This document shows positions 52,250-61,280 of a DNA stretch of 64,000 nt, one piece after another. Position numbers and translations under genes: made by a program. Every line of letters starts with the position of its first letter. The first letter of the stretch is position 1. Below the pieces are notes generated by a model. It did not search any database, had not been told where the DNA came from, and was given only the letters and a program-made list of their open reading frames with translations. The DNA comes from Pandoraea oxalativorans (GTDB taxonomy: Bacteria; Pseudomonadota; Gammaproteobacteria; Burkholderiales; Burkholderiaceae), in the NCBI RefSeq assembly GCF_000972785.3, contig NZ_CP011253.3:3472001-3536000 (forward strand), in the 5' to 3' direction.

Positions 52250-53683
52250 CTACTTGGGGAAACCTGCTCGTTCGCTCAGGAATTCGGGGGCGTCGACGGC
52301 CGAGGCGAGTTCGCCCAGCGTGACCGGCTTGATCGGCGCACGGATGCGGTAGTAGCCCACTTCCGGCACCGCGCAGCCTTGCGCCTGCGCCAGCAACTCG
52401 GCGACGGTCATACCGCAGAGGCGGCCCTGACACGGGCCCATGCCGCAGCGCGAGAAGCTCTTGGTCTGGTTCGGGCCGACGCAACCCAGGCCCGCCATAC
52501 GACGCACGTCGCCCGCCGTCACCTCCTCGCAACGGCACACAATGGTGCTGTCGTCGGCCGGGGCACGGAAACCGTCTGCCGGTCGGTAAAGCGCGTCGAG
52601 GAACGGACGAATCGACGTGTGCGACGCCAGCTCGCGGCGCAACGACAGCGCACGCGAATCGCGCTTTGCCGTGTCGAGTTTGCCGAGCATCGCAGCGGCC
52701 TGCGTGGCCGCGAGACGCCCGGACGGCTCAGCCGCCAGCGCACCGCCGATGCCCGCACCGTCCCCCGCGACAAAAATGCCTGACACACTCGTCTCGCCCC
52801 ATGGATCGGTCTTTGGCCGCCAGCACAACTGCGCTTCGTCCCACTCATGTTCGCAACCGATCGAGCGCGTGACCTGCGTGTTCGGAATCACGCCCTGATG
52901 CAGCAGCACCAGTGCCGTATCGATGCGTTGCGCCTTGCCGTCCACAACGTATTCGATGGCCTCGGCCTGCGTCGCGCCGAGCACGCGCAGCGACGTCACA
53001 TGCTTCACGTGTTGAACGCCCGCAGCACGAATCGCACGCAGCAGCTTGAGGCCCTTCATCAGATAGGACGGTGCACGTAATGCCCCGCCCGCGTGACGCA
53101 GGGCCTCACGGCGTGCGCCCGGCTCGGCGGTATCGAGAATGGCGCGCACCGGCACACCGGCGTTGATCAACTGCCACGCGAACAGATACAACAGCGGCCC
53201 GCACCCGGCCAGCACCGCCGGTGTATCCGGCACGAGCGCCGACGCTTTGAGCAACGTCTGCGCCGCCCCCACGCCCATCACGCCGGGCAACGTCCACCCC
53301 GGAATCGGGAATGGGCGCTCCTGCGCACCGCTTGCCAGCACGATGGCCCCCGCTTCGATCTGCAATGTCCCGCCGCCCGCGCTCTGCCGCGTCACCGAGA
53401 CACGCTTGTCGGTGCTGATCTGCCACGCAAGCGTTTGCGGCCAATAGGCAATGCCTGCTTCCGTAAAGGCATCGACGAGTGCGCGTCCGCGCAGGTAGTC
53501 CGGACCGAGGACGCCCGGATCGGCCAGCGGCGAGCGGCTCACACTACGGTAAATCTGCCCGCCGGGCAGGCTGTTCTCATCGACGACGAGCGGCGTCAGA
53601 CCATGACGCTTCGCTTCAAGCGCAGCCGCGAGTCCCGCAGGACCGGCGCCGACGACCAACAAATCCACACGCATCGAACTCAT
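52250..53683 (-). CDS. FAD-dependent oxidoreductase, HcnB/opine-oxidase A-like subunit
   Basis: A 477-residue flavoprotein with VGAGPAGLAAALEAKRHG at the N-terminus, the second dinucleotide-binding region with ASGAQERPFPIPGWTLPGV, and FVAGDGAGIGGALAAEPSG before the end. The C-terminal ~90 residues contain a BFD-like cysteine set (CRCEEVT...CVGPNQTKSFSRCGMGPCQGRLCG), an Fe-S site. The set-up of two flavoproteins and a small ferredoxin is that of HcnABC and of Agrobacterium opine oxidases. The start at 53683 overlaps the ferredoxin gene by 4 nt and has GAGGAG upstream. Confidence 0.88.
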   Translation of the reverse strand: MSSMRVDLLVVGAGPAGLAAALEAKRHGLTPLVVDENSLPGGQIYRSVSRSPLADPGVLGPDYLRGRALVDAFTEAGIAYWPQTLAWQISTDKRVSVTRQSAGGGTLQIEAGAIVLASGAQERPFPIPGWTLPGVMGVGAAQTLLKASALVPDTPAVLAGCGPLLYLFAWQLINAGVPVRAILDTAEPGARREALRHAGGALRAPSYLMKGLKLLRAIRAAGVQHVKHVTSLRVLGATQAEAIEYVVDGKAQRIDTALVLLHQGVIPNTQVTRSIGCEHEWDEAQLCWRPKTDPWGETSVSGIFVAGDGAGIGGALAAEPSGRLAATQAAAMLGKLDTAKRDSRALSLRRELASHTSIRPFLDALYRPADGFRAPADDSTIVCRCEEVTAGDVRRMAGLGCVGPNQTKSFSRCGMGPCQGRLCGMTVAELLAQAQGCAVPEVGYYRIRAPIKPVTLGELASAVDAPEFLSERAGFPK

Positions 53684-53988
53684 GCCACACTCCTCGCGCC
53701 ATCCATGCGGCGCACTCGCATTCCCTCGCGCACGGGCGTCATGCAGCCCTGCCGGTTCGGGACACCGTCGATCTCCACGAGGCAATCGAAGCACACACCC
53801 ATCATGCAGAACGGTGCGCGCTCGCTGCCCGTCACGGGCGTGGTGCGGCACGCCGTCACGCCGCAGAAGAGCAAGGCGGCCGCCACGTTCATATCCGTCG
53901 GTACATCGACCGGCATGTCGTCGATAAACATCCGCACCGTCGCGCTATCCTTGCGCGCCAGCGACTTAAGCAGCGAAACGTTTGGCAT
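53680..53988 (-). CDS. (2Fe-2S)-binding subunit, HcnA-like
   Basis: A 102-residue ferredoxin-like protein. The ligands are in FCMMGVCFDC (C-x4-C-x2-C) with a fourth cysteine in NRQGCMTP. In HcnA-like proteins it carries electrons between the two flavoproteins. The start at 53988 overlaps the upstream FAD gene by 23 nt and the stop overlaps the next gene by 4 nt, so three genes are coupled. Confidence 0.88.
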   Translation of the reverse strand: MPNVSLLKSLARKDSATVRMFIDDMPVDVPTDMNVAAALLFCGVTACRTTPVTGSERAPFCMMGVCFDCLVEIDGVPNRQGCMTPVREGMRVRRMDGARSVA

Positions 53989-55069
53989 AGAAATGGTCCA
54001 GAAGCGCGGGGCGCTCAGCGCCGAGAATCCACGGCGCGATGGTTTCACAATGCGCGGCGGCAAGCGTCACGCCGCTGTGGCAGGTCGCGAGGAACGCCCC
54101 CGGACAAGATTCCGAGGCCTCGTAGATCGGCAGGCCGTCGCCCGTCATCACACGCAACGCGCCCCACGCGCGCACGACGCGCACATTCTTGAGAATGGGG
54201 AACGGCGCAATGCCGCGTCGCGCGATGTCGGCGAGTACGTCCGGCGTCACGCCGTCGTTGAAGCCGACGTCCTCCGCCGAGTCGCCGAGCATGACCGAGC
54301 CTTCGACGGTCTGGCGCACGTAAATCGTCGGATAGTCGAGGAACGGTTTGACCCGCTCCGTCACGACGATCTGTCCGCGCAGCGGCTTGACCGGCGCACT
54401 CAGCCCCACCATCGGCGCGAGATCGCGATTGCCCAGCCCGGCGGCAAGCACGACGCGCCCGGCTTCGAACGACGTATCGCCCATGCTCACGCGAAACGCA
54501 CCGCTGCCCAGTTGACGGATGTCCGTCACCCGCTGATTCGGCGCGTACTCGCCGCCGACCTGCTCGAACGCCGCGAACAGCGCGCGCAGCGTGTACAAGG
54601 GGCTCACATGCCCGTCGTTCGGCGAATAGATCGCACCAAACACGTCGGGGCCGATGGCGGGCAGACGTTCGGCCAATGCGTCGTGATCGAGGACTTCATA
54701 GACCAGCGCAGGCTCGGCTTCCTTGAGCTGGCGCATGCTCTGCACCTTGACGGCCAGTTCCTCGGCCGTCTGTGCGATGTTGAAACCGCCGGGACGTTGA
54801 AAGCCGACGTCCACACCGGTGCGCGCGAACAACTCGTCGGCCATGCCCTGCCAGGTGTTCGCCGAGTGCAGCGACCAGCGTGCATAGTCGGTGCAGGTGC
54901 CTCCCTTGCCCTGTACCCAGACCAACCCGAAGTTGCCGCGCGCGGCTCTGAGCGAGTTGTCTTCGCCATCGCAAACGACGACGCGTTGTCCGCGCTTGGC
55001 AAGCCCGTAGGCGATTGCCATCCCGACGAGGCCACCGCCGATGACAGCGATATCGTATGTCTTTTGCAT
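53966..55069 (-). CDS. FAD-dependent amino-acid/opine oxidase subunit, DadA/HcnC-like
   Basis: A 367-residue DAO-fold flavoprotein. The N-terminus has VIGGGLVGMAIAYGLAKRG (FAD), then GNFGLVWVQGKGG, and the C-terminus has VRAWGALRVMTGDGLPIYE and CHSGVTLAAAHCE. These fit glycine/D-amino-acid oxidases, HcnC and opine oxidase B. It should hold the substrate site of the three-subunit enzyme. It starts 3 bp after the permease stop. HCN synthesis is possible by homology alone, but the adjoining uptake system speaks for catabolism of an imported amine or opine. Confidence 0.86.
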   Translation of the reverse strand: MQKTYDIAVIGGGLVGMAIAYGLAKRGQRVVVCDGEDNSLRAARGNFGLVWVQGKGGTCTDYARWSLHSANTWQGMADELFARTGVDVGFQRPGGFNIAQTAEELAVKVQSMRQLKEAEPALVYEVLDHDALAERLPAIGPDVFGAIYSPNDGHVSPLYTLRALFAAFEQVGGEYAPNQRVTDIRQLGSGAFRVSMGDTSFEAGRVVLAAGLGNRDLAPMVGLSAPVKPLRGQIVVTERVKPFLDYPTIYVRQTVEGSVMLGDSAEDVGFNDGVTPDVLADIARRGIAPFPILKNVRVVRAWGALRVMTGDGLPIYEASESCPGAFLATCHSGVTLAAAHCETIAPWILGAERPALLDHFYAKRFAA

Positions 55070-55072
55070 GTT

Positions 55073-55888
55073 TTAGTGATTTCCGACCAGAACCTTGTTC
55101 AATCCGTAGATGCGGTCGAGGATCAGCATGACCGCCAGCGTCACCCCGATGAGCAACGTGGAAATTGCGGCCACGCTCGGATCGACCGTCTCGCTCATGT
55201 TCATGTAGATGCGCACGGGTAACGTGATCGTCTCCGGCGACGTGACGAAAATCGTCGCCGTCAGTTCGTCGAAGCTGTTGATGAACGCCAGCACCCAGCC
55301 ACCCGCCACGCCCGGCACAATCGCGGGCAGCGTGACGCGGCGGAACGTCGTCCACCGCCCTGCACCCAGCGAGCGCGCAGCACGCTCGCCCTCGTCTGCC
55401 TGCCCCACGAGCGCCGCCATGATCAGGCGCAGCGCATACGGGAAGATCAGCAACGCGTGGCATGCCACCAGACTCTCGAACGAGCCGCCCATGTCGAGCA
55501 GCGTGAACAGACGCAGGAACGCGATACCCAGCACCACCGGCGGAATCATCAGCGGCGAGAGCAGAAACGAGTTGATCGCGTCGCGCCCCGGAAACCGATA
55601 GCGCGCCAGTCCCATGGCGGTGGGCACGGCAAGCGCCGTCGACACCGTCGCCGACATCACGCCCAGCCACAGACTCGTGCGCAAAGCCGACTGAAAGTCC
55701 TCGTCGCTCATGAGCGATTCGAACCAGCGCAGCGAGAAGTGCTTCGTCGGAATCGAGAGGAAGTTGTCCGGCGTGAACGCCACCAGACACACGACGACCA
55801 GCGGCGCGAGGATAAAGACCAGAAACAGCACGTGGAACGCCAACGCGCCCGCGCCGTTGCGATCGTACTGGGAGTCGAGCTGATTCAT
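55073..55888 (-). CDS. ABC transporter permease, PotC-like
   Basis: A 271-residue inner-membrane permease with about six helices (first LAFHVLFLVFILAPLVVVCL) and the EAA-type loop EGERAARSLGAGRWTTFRRV, which docks on the ATPase. The ATG at 55888 has GGGAGG 7 nt upstream. It is in the order usual for polyamine/amino-acid importers: ATPase, permease B, permease C. Separated by 14 bp from the previous permease gene. Confidence 0.92.
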   Translation of the reverse strand: MNQLDSQYDRNGAGALAFHVLFLVFILAPLVVVCLVAFTPDNFLSIPTKHFSLRWFESLMSDEDFQSALRTSLWLGVMSATVSTALAVPTAMGLARYRFPGRDAINSFLLSPLMIPPVVLGIAFLRLFTLLDMGGSFESLVACHALLIFPYALRLIMAALVGQADEGERAARSLGAGRWTTFRRVTLPAIVPGVAGGWVLAFINSFDELTATIFVTSPETITLPVRIYMNMSETVDPSVAAISTLLIGVTLAVMLILDRIYGLNKVLVGNH

Positions 55889-55902
55889 GTGATGGCCTCC
55901 CG

Positions 55903-56841
55903 TCAGCCGAGACGACGCGTGAAGCGCTTCTCGAGTGCGCGGTTGTATCCGCTGATGATGAGCACGTTGACGACGAGCAGCACGATGGCAATCGCCGCGC
56001 CCAGCGGCCAGTTCAGCGTGCCGAGGAATTCGTCGTACGCGGTGGTCGCCACGACTTTCAGACGGCGTCCGCCAATGAGCGCGGGCGTCGCGAAGGCGCT
56101 CGCCGTGAGCGCGAACACGATCAGGCTGCCCGAGAGAATGCCCGGCGTAATCTGGGGCAGCACCACGCGCCACATCACCGTCGCACGTCCGGCGCCGAGC
56201 GAGCGTGCCGCATGCGCCACGGCAGGGTCCAGCCGCGTGAGCGACGTCCACACCGACAGCACCAGCAACGGCACGAGCACATGCACCAGCGCCACCGTGA
56301 CCGCCCCCATCGTGAACAGCATTTGCAACGGATGGTCGATCAGGCCGAGCTTCGTGAGCACGGCATTGATCAGCCCTTCCCGGCCCAGCAGAATCGACCA
56401 GCCGAGCGTGCGGACGACGACCGAGATCAGCAGCGGACCGAGCACGAGCACCAGACAGAGCGAGCGCCACGGATCGCGCATGCGGAACAGGAAATACGCT
56501 TCCGGCACGCCGATCAGCACACACAGCAGCGTCACGCCGACCGACAGCAGCAACGTGCGCAGGAAGATCTCGTAGAAGTAACTGTCCGTGAGAATGTCGA
56601 CGTAATGCTGCAACGACACCGTCGGCAGAATACCGCCCGAATTCGGGTCGAAACCGTGCAGGCTGAGAACGAACGTCAGCACGAGCGGCACGGCCAGCAG
56701 CACGAGGAAGTACAGCGTTGCGGGGGCGACCAGCGTCCATGCCGAGCGACGCTGAGCGGCGACCTCAGGCGATACCGATGTCGCGGGCTTCGCAGTCTCC
56801 ACGCTCGGCACACCCGGTGGCGTAGACGTCGCGGCGTTCAT
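55903..56841 (-). CDS. ABC transporter permease, PotB-like
   Basis: A 312-residue inner-membrane permease. A 30-residue Ser/Thr/Pro-rich cytoplasmic N-terminus precedes the first helix (TLYFLVLLAVPLVLTFVLSL). The EAA loop is in HAARSLGAGRATVMWRVVLP. The start overlaps the ATPase stop by 4 nt (ATGA). It forms the channel with the permease at 55073. Confidence 0.92.
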   Translation of the reverse strand: MNAATSTPPGVPSVETAKPATSVSPEVAAQRRSAWTLVAPATLYFLVLLAVPLVLTFVLSLHGFDPNSGGILPTVSLQHYVDILTDSYFYEIFLRTLLLSVGVTLLCVLIGVPEAYFLFRMRDPWRSLCLVLVLGPLLISVVVRTLGWSILLGREGLINAVLTKLGLIDHPLQMLFTMGAVTVALVHVLVPLLVLSVWTSLTRLDPAVAHAARSLGAGRATVMWRVVLPQITPGILSGSLIVFALTASAFATPALIGGRRLKVVATTAYDEFLGTLNWPLGAAIAIVLLVVNVLIISGYNRALEKRFTRRLG

Positions 56842-57923
56842 GCGCTCTCCTGCACGAGACGCAGGGCGTCGTCGGCCCAGTCGAGACCGACGGCGTCACC
56901 GTCGTTGGCCGCGACCGCACCGTCGTTCGACACGAGCACACGCAACTCACCCAGCGCGGTCGAGACGGTGAGCACCCAGTGATTGCCGTGGAAGCTGCGC
57001 TGTGCGACACGTCCCGGCACACGTCCGGCGCTCGCCGACGTCAGTCGGATTCGCTCGGGACGCAGACAGAACGTGACCGACGCGTTCGCGGCCTCCGACG
57101 CCGCGAGACCTGCCTGCGCCGGCGACACCACCAGCCGCAGTCCCTGCACTTCCAGCAGCGCCACGCCGCCGCGCACATCGAGCTGGCCGGTGATGAGATT
57201 GGTCTGCCCGATGAAGTTGGCGGCGAACGTCGCACGCGGGTCTTCGTACACTTCGTGTGGCGTGTCGATGCGAACCACACGCCCCGCGTTGAGCAACACC
57301 ACGCGATCGCTGATCGCGAGCGCTTCGGCCTGATCGTGCGTAACCATGATCGTGGTCGTGCCGACCTTGCGCTGAATCGAACGCAATTCGTCTTGCATCT
57401 GTTCGCGCAGCTTGGCGTCGAGATTCGAGAGCGGTTCGTCGAGCAGCAGCACGGGCGGTGCGATGACCATCGCCCGCGCCAGCGCCACGCGCTGACGCTG
57501 TCCGCCCGAGAGTTCGCGGGGATAGCGTTGGGCATGCGCACCGAGATGCACCAGCTCCAGCGCGTCCTTCACGCGGCGTTGCTTGTCGGCGGCGTCCACG
57601 CGTCGCATGTCCAGACCGAACGCCACGTTCTGCGCTACCGTCATGTGCGGAAACAGCGCGTAGCTCTGGAAGACGATGCCCAGCCCGCGCTTTTCCGGCG
57701 GCACAGGCGTGAGGTCGCGGCCTTCGAGCACAATCCGCCCGGACGTCGGGGCAACGAAACCCGCGATCATCTGCAACGTGGTGGTCTTGCCGCAGCCCGA
57801 CGGACCCAGCAGGGAAATAAATTCGCCCTGCGCAATCGCGAGATCGACGCCTTCGACCGCCACCGTGTCGCCAAAGCGCTTGCCGAGATTTTCAACGCGT
57901 AAGTAGGGGGTGCTGGTGCTCAT
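56838..57923 (-). CDS. ABC transporter ATPase, PotA-like
   Basis: A 361-residue ATPase. Walker A GPSGCGKTT, signature LSGGQRQRVALARA, Walker B VLLLDEPLSNLDAKLR, switch VTHDQAEALAISD, then a C-terminal TOBE-type domain (~280-361) typical of the spermidine/putrescine and Fe(III) importers. The ATG at 57923 is 47 bp after the binding-protein stop, with AAGGAG 12 nt upstream. It powers the two permeases that follow. Confidence 0.93.
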   Translation of the reverse strand: MSTSTPYLRVENLGKRFGDTVAVEGVDLAIAQGEFISLLGPSGCGKTTTLQMIAGFVAPTSGRIVLEGRDLTPVPPEKRGLGIVFQSYALFPHMTVAQNVAFGLDMRRVDAADKQRRVKDALELVHLGAHAQRYPRELSGGQRQRVALARAMVIAPPVLLLDEPLSNLDAKLREQMQDELRSIQRKVGTTTIMVTHDQAEALAISDRVVLLNAGRVVRIDTPHEVYEDPRATFAANFIGQTNLITGQLDVRGGVALLEVQGLRLVVSPAQAGLAASEAANASVTFCLRPERIRLTSASAGRVPGRVAQRSFHGNHWVLTVSTALGELRVLVSNDGAVAANDGDAVGLDWADDALRLVQESA

Positions 57924-57970
57924 GTCGCTTGTGGTCTCCTTGCCGCTCGACTCCGAATTCACTTGATCGC

Positions 57971-59035
57971 TTAGCGCTCGATCTGACGATTCCAGCGCTG
58001 CGTCCATTCGGCGCGCTTGGCGTTCACGACATCCCAGTCGACCCGCACGAGCTTGTCGATCTGTGCGGGTGACGGGACGCGCGCGGCGATGGCCATCGAC
58101 AACTGGGTCTTCTTGTTGGACGGTGCGACGCCCTGACTTTCGGCCAGAACGGCCTGCGTCTGCGGCGAGAGAATCATCTGGATGAACTTCTGCGCGAGCG
58201 CATCGTTGGCCGACTTGTCGACCGCACACATGCCCATGCCCAGCGCGACCGCGCCTTCCTTCGGGTAGACGAATTCCACCGGAATGCCCTGCTGACGCAG
58301 CGCCTGCACGCGGCCGTTACCCCACACGGCCAGCGCAACTTCGTCGGCCTGGAACAGTTCGGCGATCTTGCCGGGCGACGGATCGAACGACAGCACGTTC
58401 GGTGCGATCTTCTCCATCTCCTTGAAGCCCGGATCGATGTTGCTGTCGCTGCCGCCGTTAAGCTTCGATTCGACGAGCAGCGCATGCAGGCCGTACGTGT
58501 TCTTGATGCTCGGCATCACGAGCTTGCCCTTGTACTTCGGGTCGGAGAGTTCCTTCCACGACGTCGGCGCGGTCCATCCCTTCGCCTGGAACAGGCGCGT
58601 GTTGTAGGCGATACCAGTCGCAATCAGACCGGCCGCCACGGCGTTGCCGTTCTTGAACTTCGCGATGTCGTAGAGATCCTGATAGACCGGCGCGTCGGCG
58701 AGCTTGCCGCAAAAGCCCATCTGGATGGCCTGATACATCGGGCCGTCGTCGAGGAAGACCACATCCATGCCAGCCTTGCCCTTTTGCGCCTGAAGCTTCG
58801 CGAGTGTCGTCGTCGAGTCGCCCGGCACGATCACAACCTTGGTGCCTGGGTTAGCCCGCTCGAAGCCGGGAATGACGTCTTTCTTCAGCATCTGTTCGAA
58901 CGAACCGCCATACGCGCCGACGTACAGCGTCGTATCGGCATGCGCGGCGGAAGCACCAAAAACCAGTCCCGCACCGACAGAAATCGCGGCGGCACGGCCA
59001 AGCTTGCGAAGCGTTTGGGGGACGACAGTCTTCAT
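57971..59035 (-). CDS. Periplasmic solute-binding protein, PotD-like
   Basis: A 354-residue type II binding protein. Signal peptide ends SAAHA-DTT (about residue 33). Segments LYVGAYGGSFEQML, VPGDSTTTLAKLQAQKGKAG and MDVVFLDDGPMYQA match the PotD/AfuA-like group. AAGGAG stands 7 nt before the ATG. First gene of an eight-gene operon down to ridA, and divergent from a LysR regulator. The ligand cannot be told; an opine, polyamine or related amine would fit the oxidase genes. Confidence 0.9.
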   Translation of the reverse strand: MKTVVPQTLRKLGRAAAISVGAGLVFGASAAHADTTLYVGAYGGSFEQMLKKDVIPGFERANPGTKVVIVPGDSTTTLAKLQAQKGKAGMDVVFLDDGPMYQAIQMGFCGKLADAPVYQDLYDIAKFKNGNAVAAGLIATGIAYNTRLFQAKGWTAPTSWKELSDPKYKGKLVMPSIKNTYGLHALLVESKLNGGSDSNIDPGFKEMEKIAPNVLSFDPSPGKIAELFQADEVALAVWGNGRVQALRQQGIPVEFVYPKEGAVALGMGMCAVDKSANDALAQKFIQMILSPQTQAVLAESQGVAPSNKKTQLSMAIAARVPSPAQIDKLVRVDWDVVNAKRAEWTQRWNRQIER

Positions 59036-59085
59036 CGGGAAGCTCCTTGCATGATGCAGTTTTATGTGATGTTATGGCCCGGCAT

Positions 59086-59121
59086 TACGAAAAAAACTGA
59101 AACTATTGCGTGGTTTTCGTA
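59086..59121. promoter_or_regulatory. Inverted repeat in the binding-protein/LysR intergenic region
   Basis: TACGAAAA (59086-59093) and TTTTCGTA (59114-59121), 8-bp arms 20 bp apart, in the 172-bp divergent gap. The copy ATGTTATGG also occurs twice nearby (from 59069 and 59177). This is where the LysR protein should bind, though the match to T-N11-A sites is not clean. Confidence 0.4.
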
Positions 59122-59207
59122 GGGTCATTTTCGACACACGCACGGTCAAATCACATTTTTTTGCTCAGCCATACGTAAATGTTATGGGGTAGCGGAGACA
59201 AGCTTCG

Positions 59208-60098
59208 ATGAAGATCCGGCAGTTGGAGGCATTTCGCGCGCTGATCCTGCGTCAGACGGTCACCCGCGCGGCGGACATGCTCCACATCTCGCAACCCGCC
59301 GTCACGCGTCTGATCAACGATCTGGAAGCCGACGTAGGGTTTTCCTTATTCGACCGGAGCAACGGCCGCCTGAACCCCACCCCCGAGGCGATGGTGCTGT
59401 TCGAGGAAGTGGAGCGCTCGTTTGCGGGCATCGACCGCATCGCGCAGACTGCCGAGCAGATCAAATCGCTGCGACGCGGCTCGCTGCACATCGCAGGCGC
59501 ACCTGCGCTGGCGCTGGAGTTCTTGCCCACCACGCTGACGGGCTTCATGCGCGAGCATCCCGGCGTGAGCACGACGCTGCTGATTCATGCGTCGAGCATC
59601 GTGGTGGATATGGTGGTCGGGCGACGTTGCGATGTCGGATTCATCGCGCACCCGCTCACGCACGCGGGCGTCAATGTCGAGACGCTGCACCGCGCGCCCA
59701 TGCGCTGCATCCTGCCGCTAGGTCATCGCCTTGCGGACCGCGACGTGATCCGCCCCGAAGACCTGCGCGACGAGTCGTTCATTTCCTATCCGAAGGAATT
59801 CGATAACCGGATGTATATCGACCGGCTCTTCGCAGAGCGGCAGATCGACCGGGTGATGAGCGCAGAATCCCAGCTGTCGGCAGCGATATGCGTGCTAGTT
59901 CAGCATGGCGCTGGGGTGGCGATCATCGACCAGGTCACGGCCCGCTATGCGGCCGGTCGGGTGCTGGTCAAACCGTTCGAGCCGGTCGTCATGTCCGGCT
60001 TCTCGCTGGTCACCTCCACGCAGCATCCGCCCTCAAGGCTCGCACAGGCGTTCGTCGACTACACGAAGCAGCGCATGGTCGAACTGCTGGCCGACTGA
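59208..60098 (+). CDS. LysR-family transcriptional regulator
   Basis: A 296-residue regulator. The N-terminal winged helix reads MKIRQLEAFRALILRQTVTR then AADMLHISQPAVTRLINDLE (HTH ~18-37), followed by the two-lobed effector domain. The N-terminus resembles the NocR/OccR opine regulators. It is divergent from the ABC/oxidase operon and probably activates it when the imported substrate is present. A GGAG lies 11 nt before the ATG. Confidence 0.92.
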   Translation: MKIRQLEAFRALILRQTVTRAADMLHISQPAVTRLINDLEADVGFSLFDRSNGRLNPTPEAMVLFEEVERSFAGIDRIAQTAEQIKSLRRGSLHIAGAPALALEFLPTTLTGFMREHPGVSTTLLIHASSIVVDMVVGRRCDVGFIAHPLTHAGVNVETLHRAPMRCILPLGHRLADRDVIRPEDLRDESFISYPKEFDNRMYIDRLFAERQIDRVMSAESQLSAAICVLVQHGAGVAIIDQVTARYAAGRVLVKPFEPVVMSGFSLVTSTQHPPSRLAQAFVDYTKQRMVELLAD

Positions 60099-60414
60099 GC
60101 CCATCTGAGCGCGCCTGAGCCCACTTGCGCCCGATGTACCAATGGCACATGGCGGCGGAGATCGCCCCGCCCCAAATCGAAGCGCATTGCCCCAACGTTG
60201 GGCGTCGACTTTAGGACTTTCCGTTTACGTCAACTAGCATCCGCACGCATTGCGTCTCGATGCAGCAAGCCCTCAACAGGCCGATGCAAATTCCTCAAGT
60301 TTCTTTTGCCGGACTGAAGTGTTTTAAGCATGACAACGCGATTCCCGACAATTTTGCGCTCGGGCGCGCCAGATGCATGAAACAACGAATTCGAGTTCGG
60401 CACAGGAGCATGAA
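60099..60414. other. Intergenic stretch before the OmpR-type regulator
   Basis: 316 bp with no gene that I can support. It contains the perfect 12-bp palindrome CCCAACGTTGGG (60191-60202), which could be an operator, and an AT-richer part from about 60220 that may hold the promoter. Confidence 0.4.
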
Positions 60415-61182
60415 GTGAAGTTTGCAGTTCTTACGTCAGACATCGGGCTCTTCGAGGCCATTCGCCAACGCCTCAGCGCCGACGGCGACTGCCAGCGCTT
60501 TGACGACGCCGCCCAGTATCTTGTGGCCGCCTCACGCATTCCCTACACGGCGGCACTCGTCGATGCCGCACTCGGCCCTCTCGACTTGCAGGGCGTTCTC
60601 GCCCGCCGCCGCGGCACGCGCAGCGTCGGCGCGCTGGTCATCGGCTTCGGCACGCCGTCGTGGATGCTCGACCTGTCGTTCCGCGCCGGGTGCGACGACG
60701 TGCTGCCCTTCCCCGTGGACGTGGCCGAGTTGCAGACGCGTCTGGCGACCACGCTGCACCGGCGTGCGTCGGCCAACGCGGCACGCAGCGACGACCTGCT
60801 CGAAGTCGGGGCCTATCGGCTCGACCGTGGCCGCGACACGGTGTCGGTCGGCGGCATCGACGTCGAACTGACGGCCCGAGAGTTCGCGCTGGCGTGGCTG
60901 CTCTTCTCGGCCCCGGACATGCGGGTGAGCCGCGCGCGCATCGCCTCTCTGATCTGGCGCAGCGACGAAGCCTCGGCGGCGCGCAGCATCGAGCAGCATG
61001 TCTATCTCCTGCGTAACCGGCTTGGCCTGCGCGGCGAACACGGTCTGGTGCTGCGCGCCGTGTACGGTGGCGGCTACTGCCTTGGCGCACGCCCTCAGCG
61101 CTCGCGAAGCCCGGTCCGTAGTACGCGCGCCACAGGCGTCGCCTCGCTCACACAGTCCTTGCCTGAAGTCTCTCGCGATTGA
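60415..61182 (+). CDS. OmpR-type response regulator with an atypical receiver
   Basis: A 255-residue protein: receiver-like domain (1-~115) and winged-helix DNA-binding domain (~125-225, with ELTAREFALAWLLFSAP and ARSIEQHVYLLRNRLGL). Asp50 is at the phospho-acceptor position and Asp9 at the acidic pocket. The usual Lys of the K-P motif is replaced (LPFPV, Phe99), and the second pocket acid is missing, so normal phosphorylation is doubtful. A GTG start at 60415 has GGAG 6 nt upstream; an ATG at 60373 is less likely. No histidine kinase gene is near. Serine-arginine-rich tail. Confidence 0.82.
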   Translation: MKFAVLTSDIGLFEAIRQRLSADGDCQRFDDAAQYLVAASRIPYTAALVDAALGPLDLQGVLARRRGTRSVGALVIGFGTPSWMLDLSFRAGCDDVLPFPVDVAELQTRLATTLHRRASANAARSDDLLEVGAYRLDRGRDTVSVGGIDVELTAREFALAWLLFSAPDMRVSRARIASLIWRSDEASAARSIEQHVYLLRNRLGLRGEHGLVLRAVYGGGYCLGARPQRSRSPVRSTRATGVASLTQSLPEVSRD

Positions 61183-61280
61183 TAAGCTCTCGCCCGGCCC
61201 GCTGGCGGACGCCCGACGTCCGGCAGCGCACGCGCCATTCAGGGCAGACGAAAATCGATAACGACAACAGAGACAACGAT

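Noticed and set aside
51824..55069. A hydrogen cyanide synthase (hcnABC) call for the oxidase trio
   Set aside because: The subunit plan is the same, but the adjacent uptake system, RidA and opine-type LysR regulator fit an amine or opine oxidase better; no motif separates the two by eye.
55073..56740. A single 555-residue fused permease
   Set aside because: The extra N-terminal part is an out-of-frame reading of the PotB-like gene; the real start with a ribosome-binding site is at 55888.
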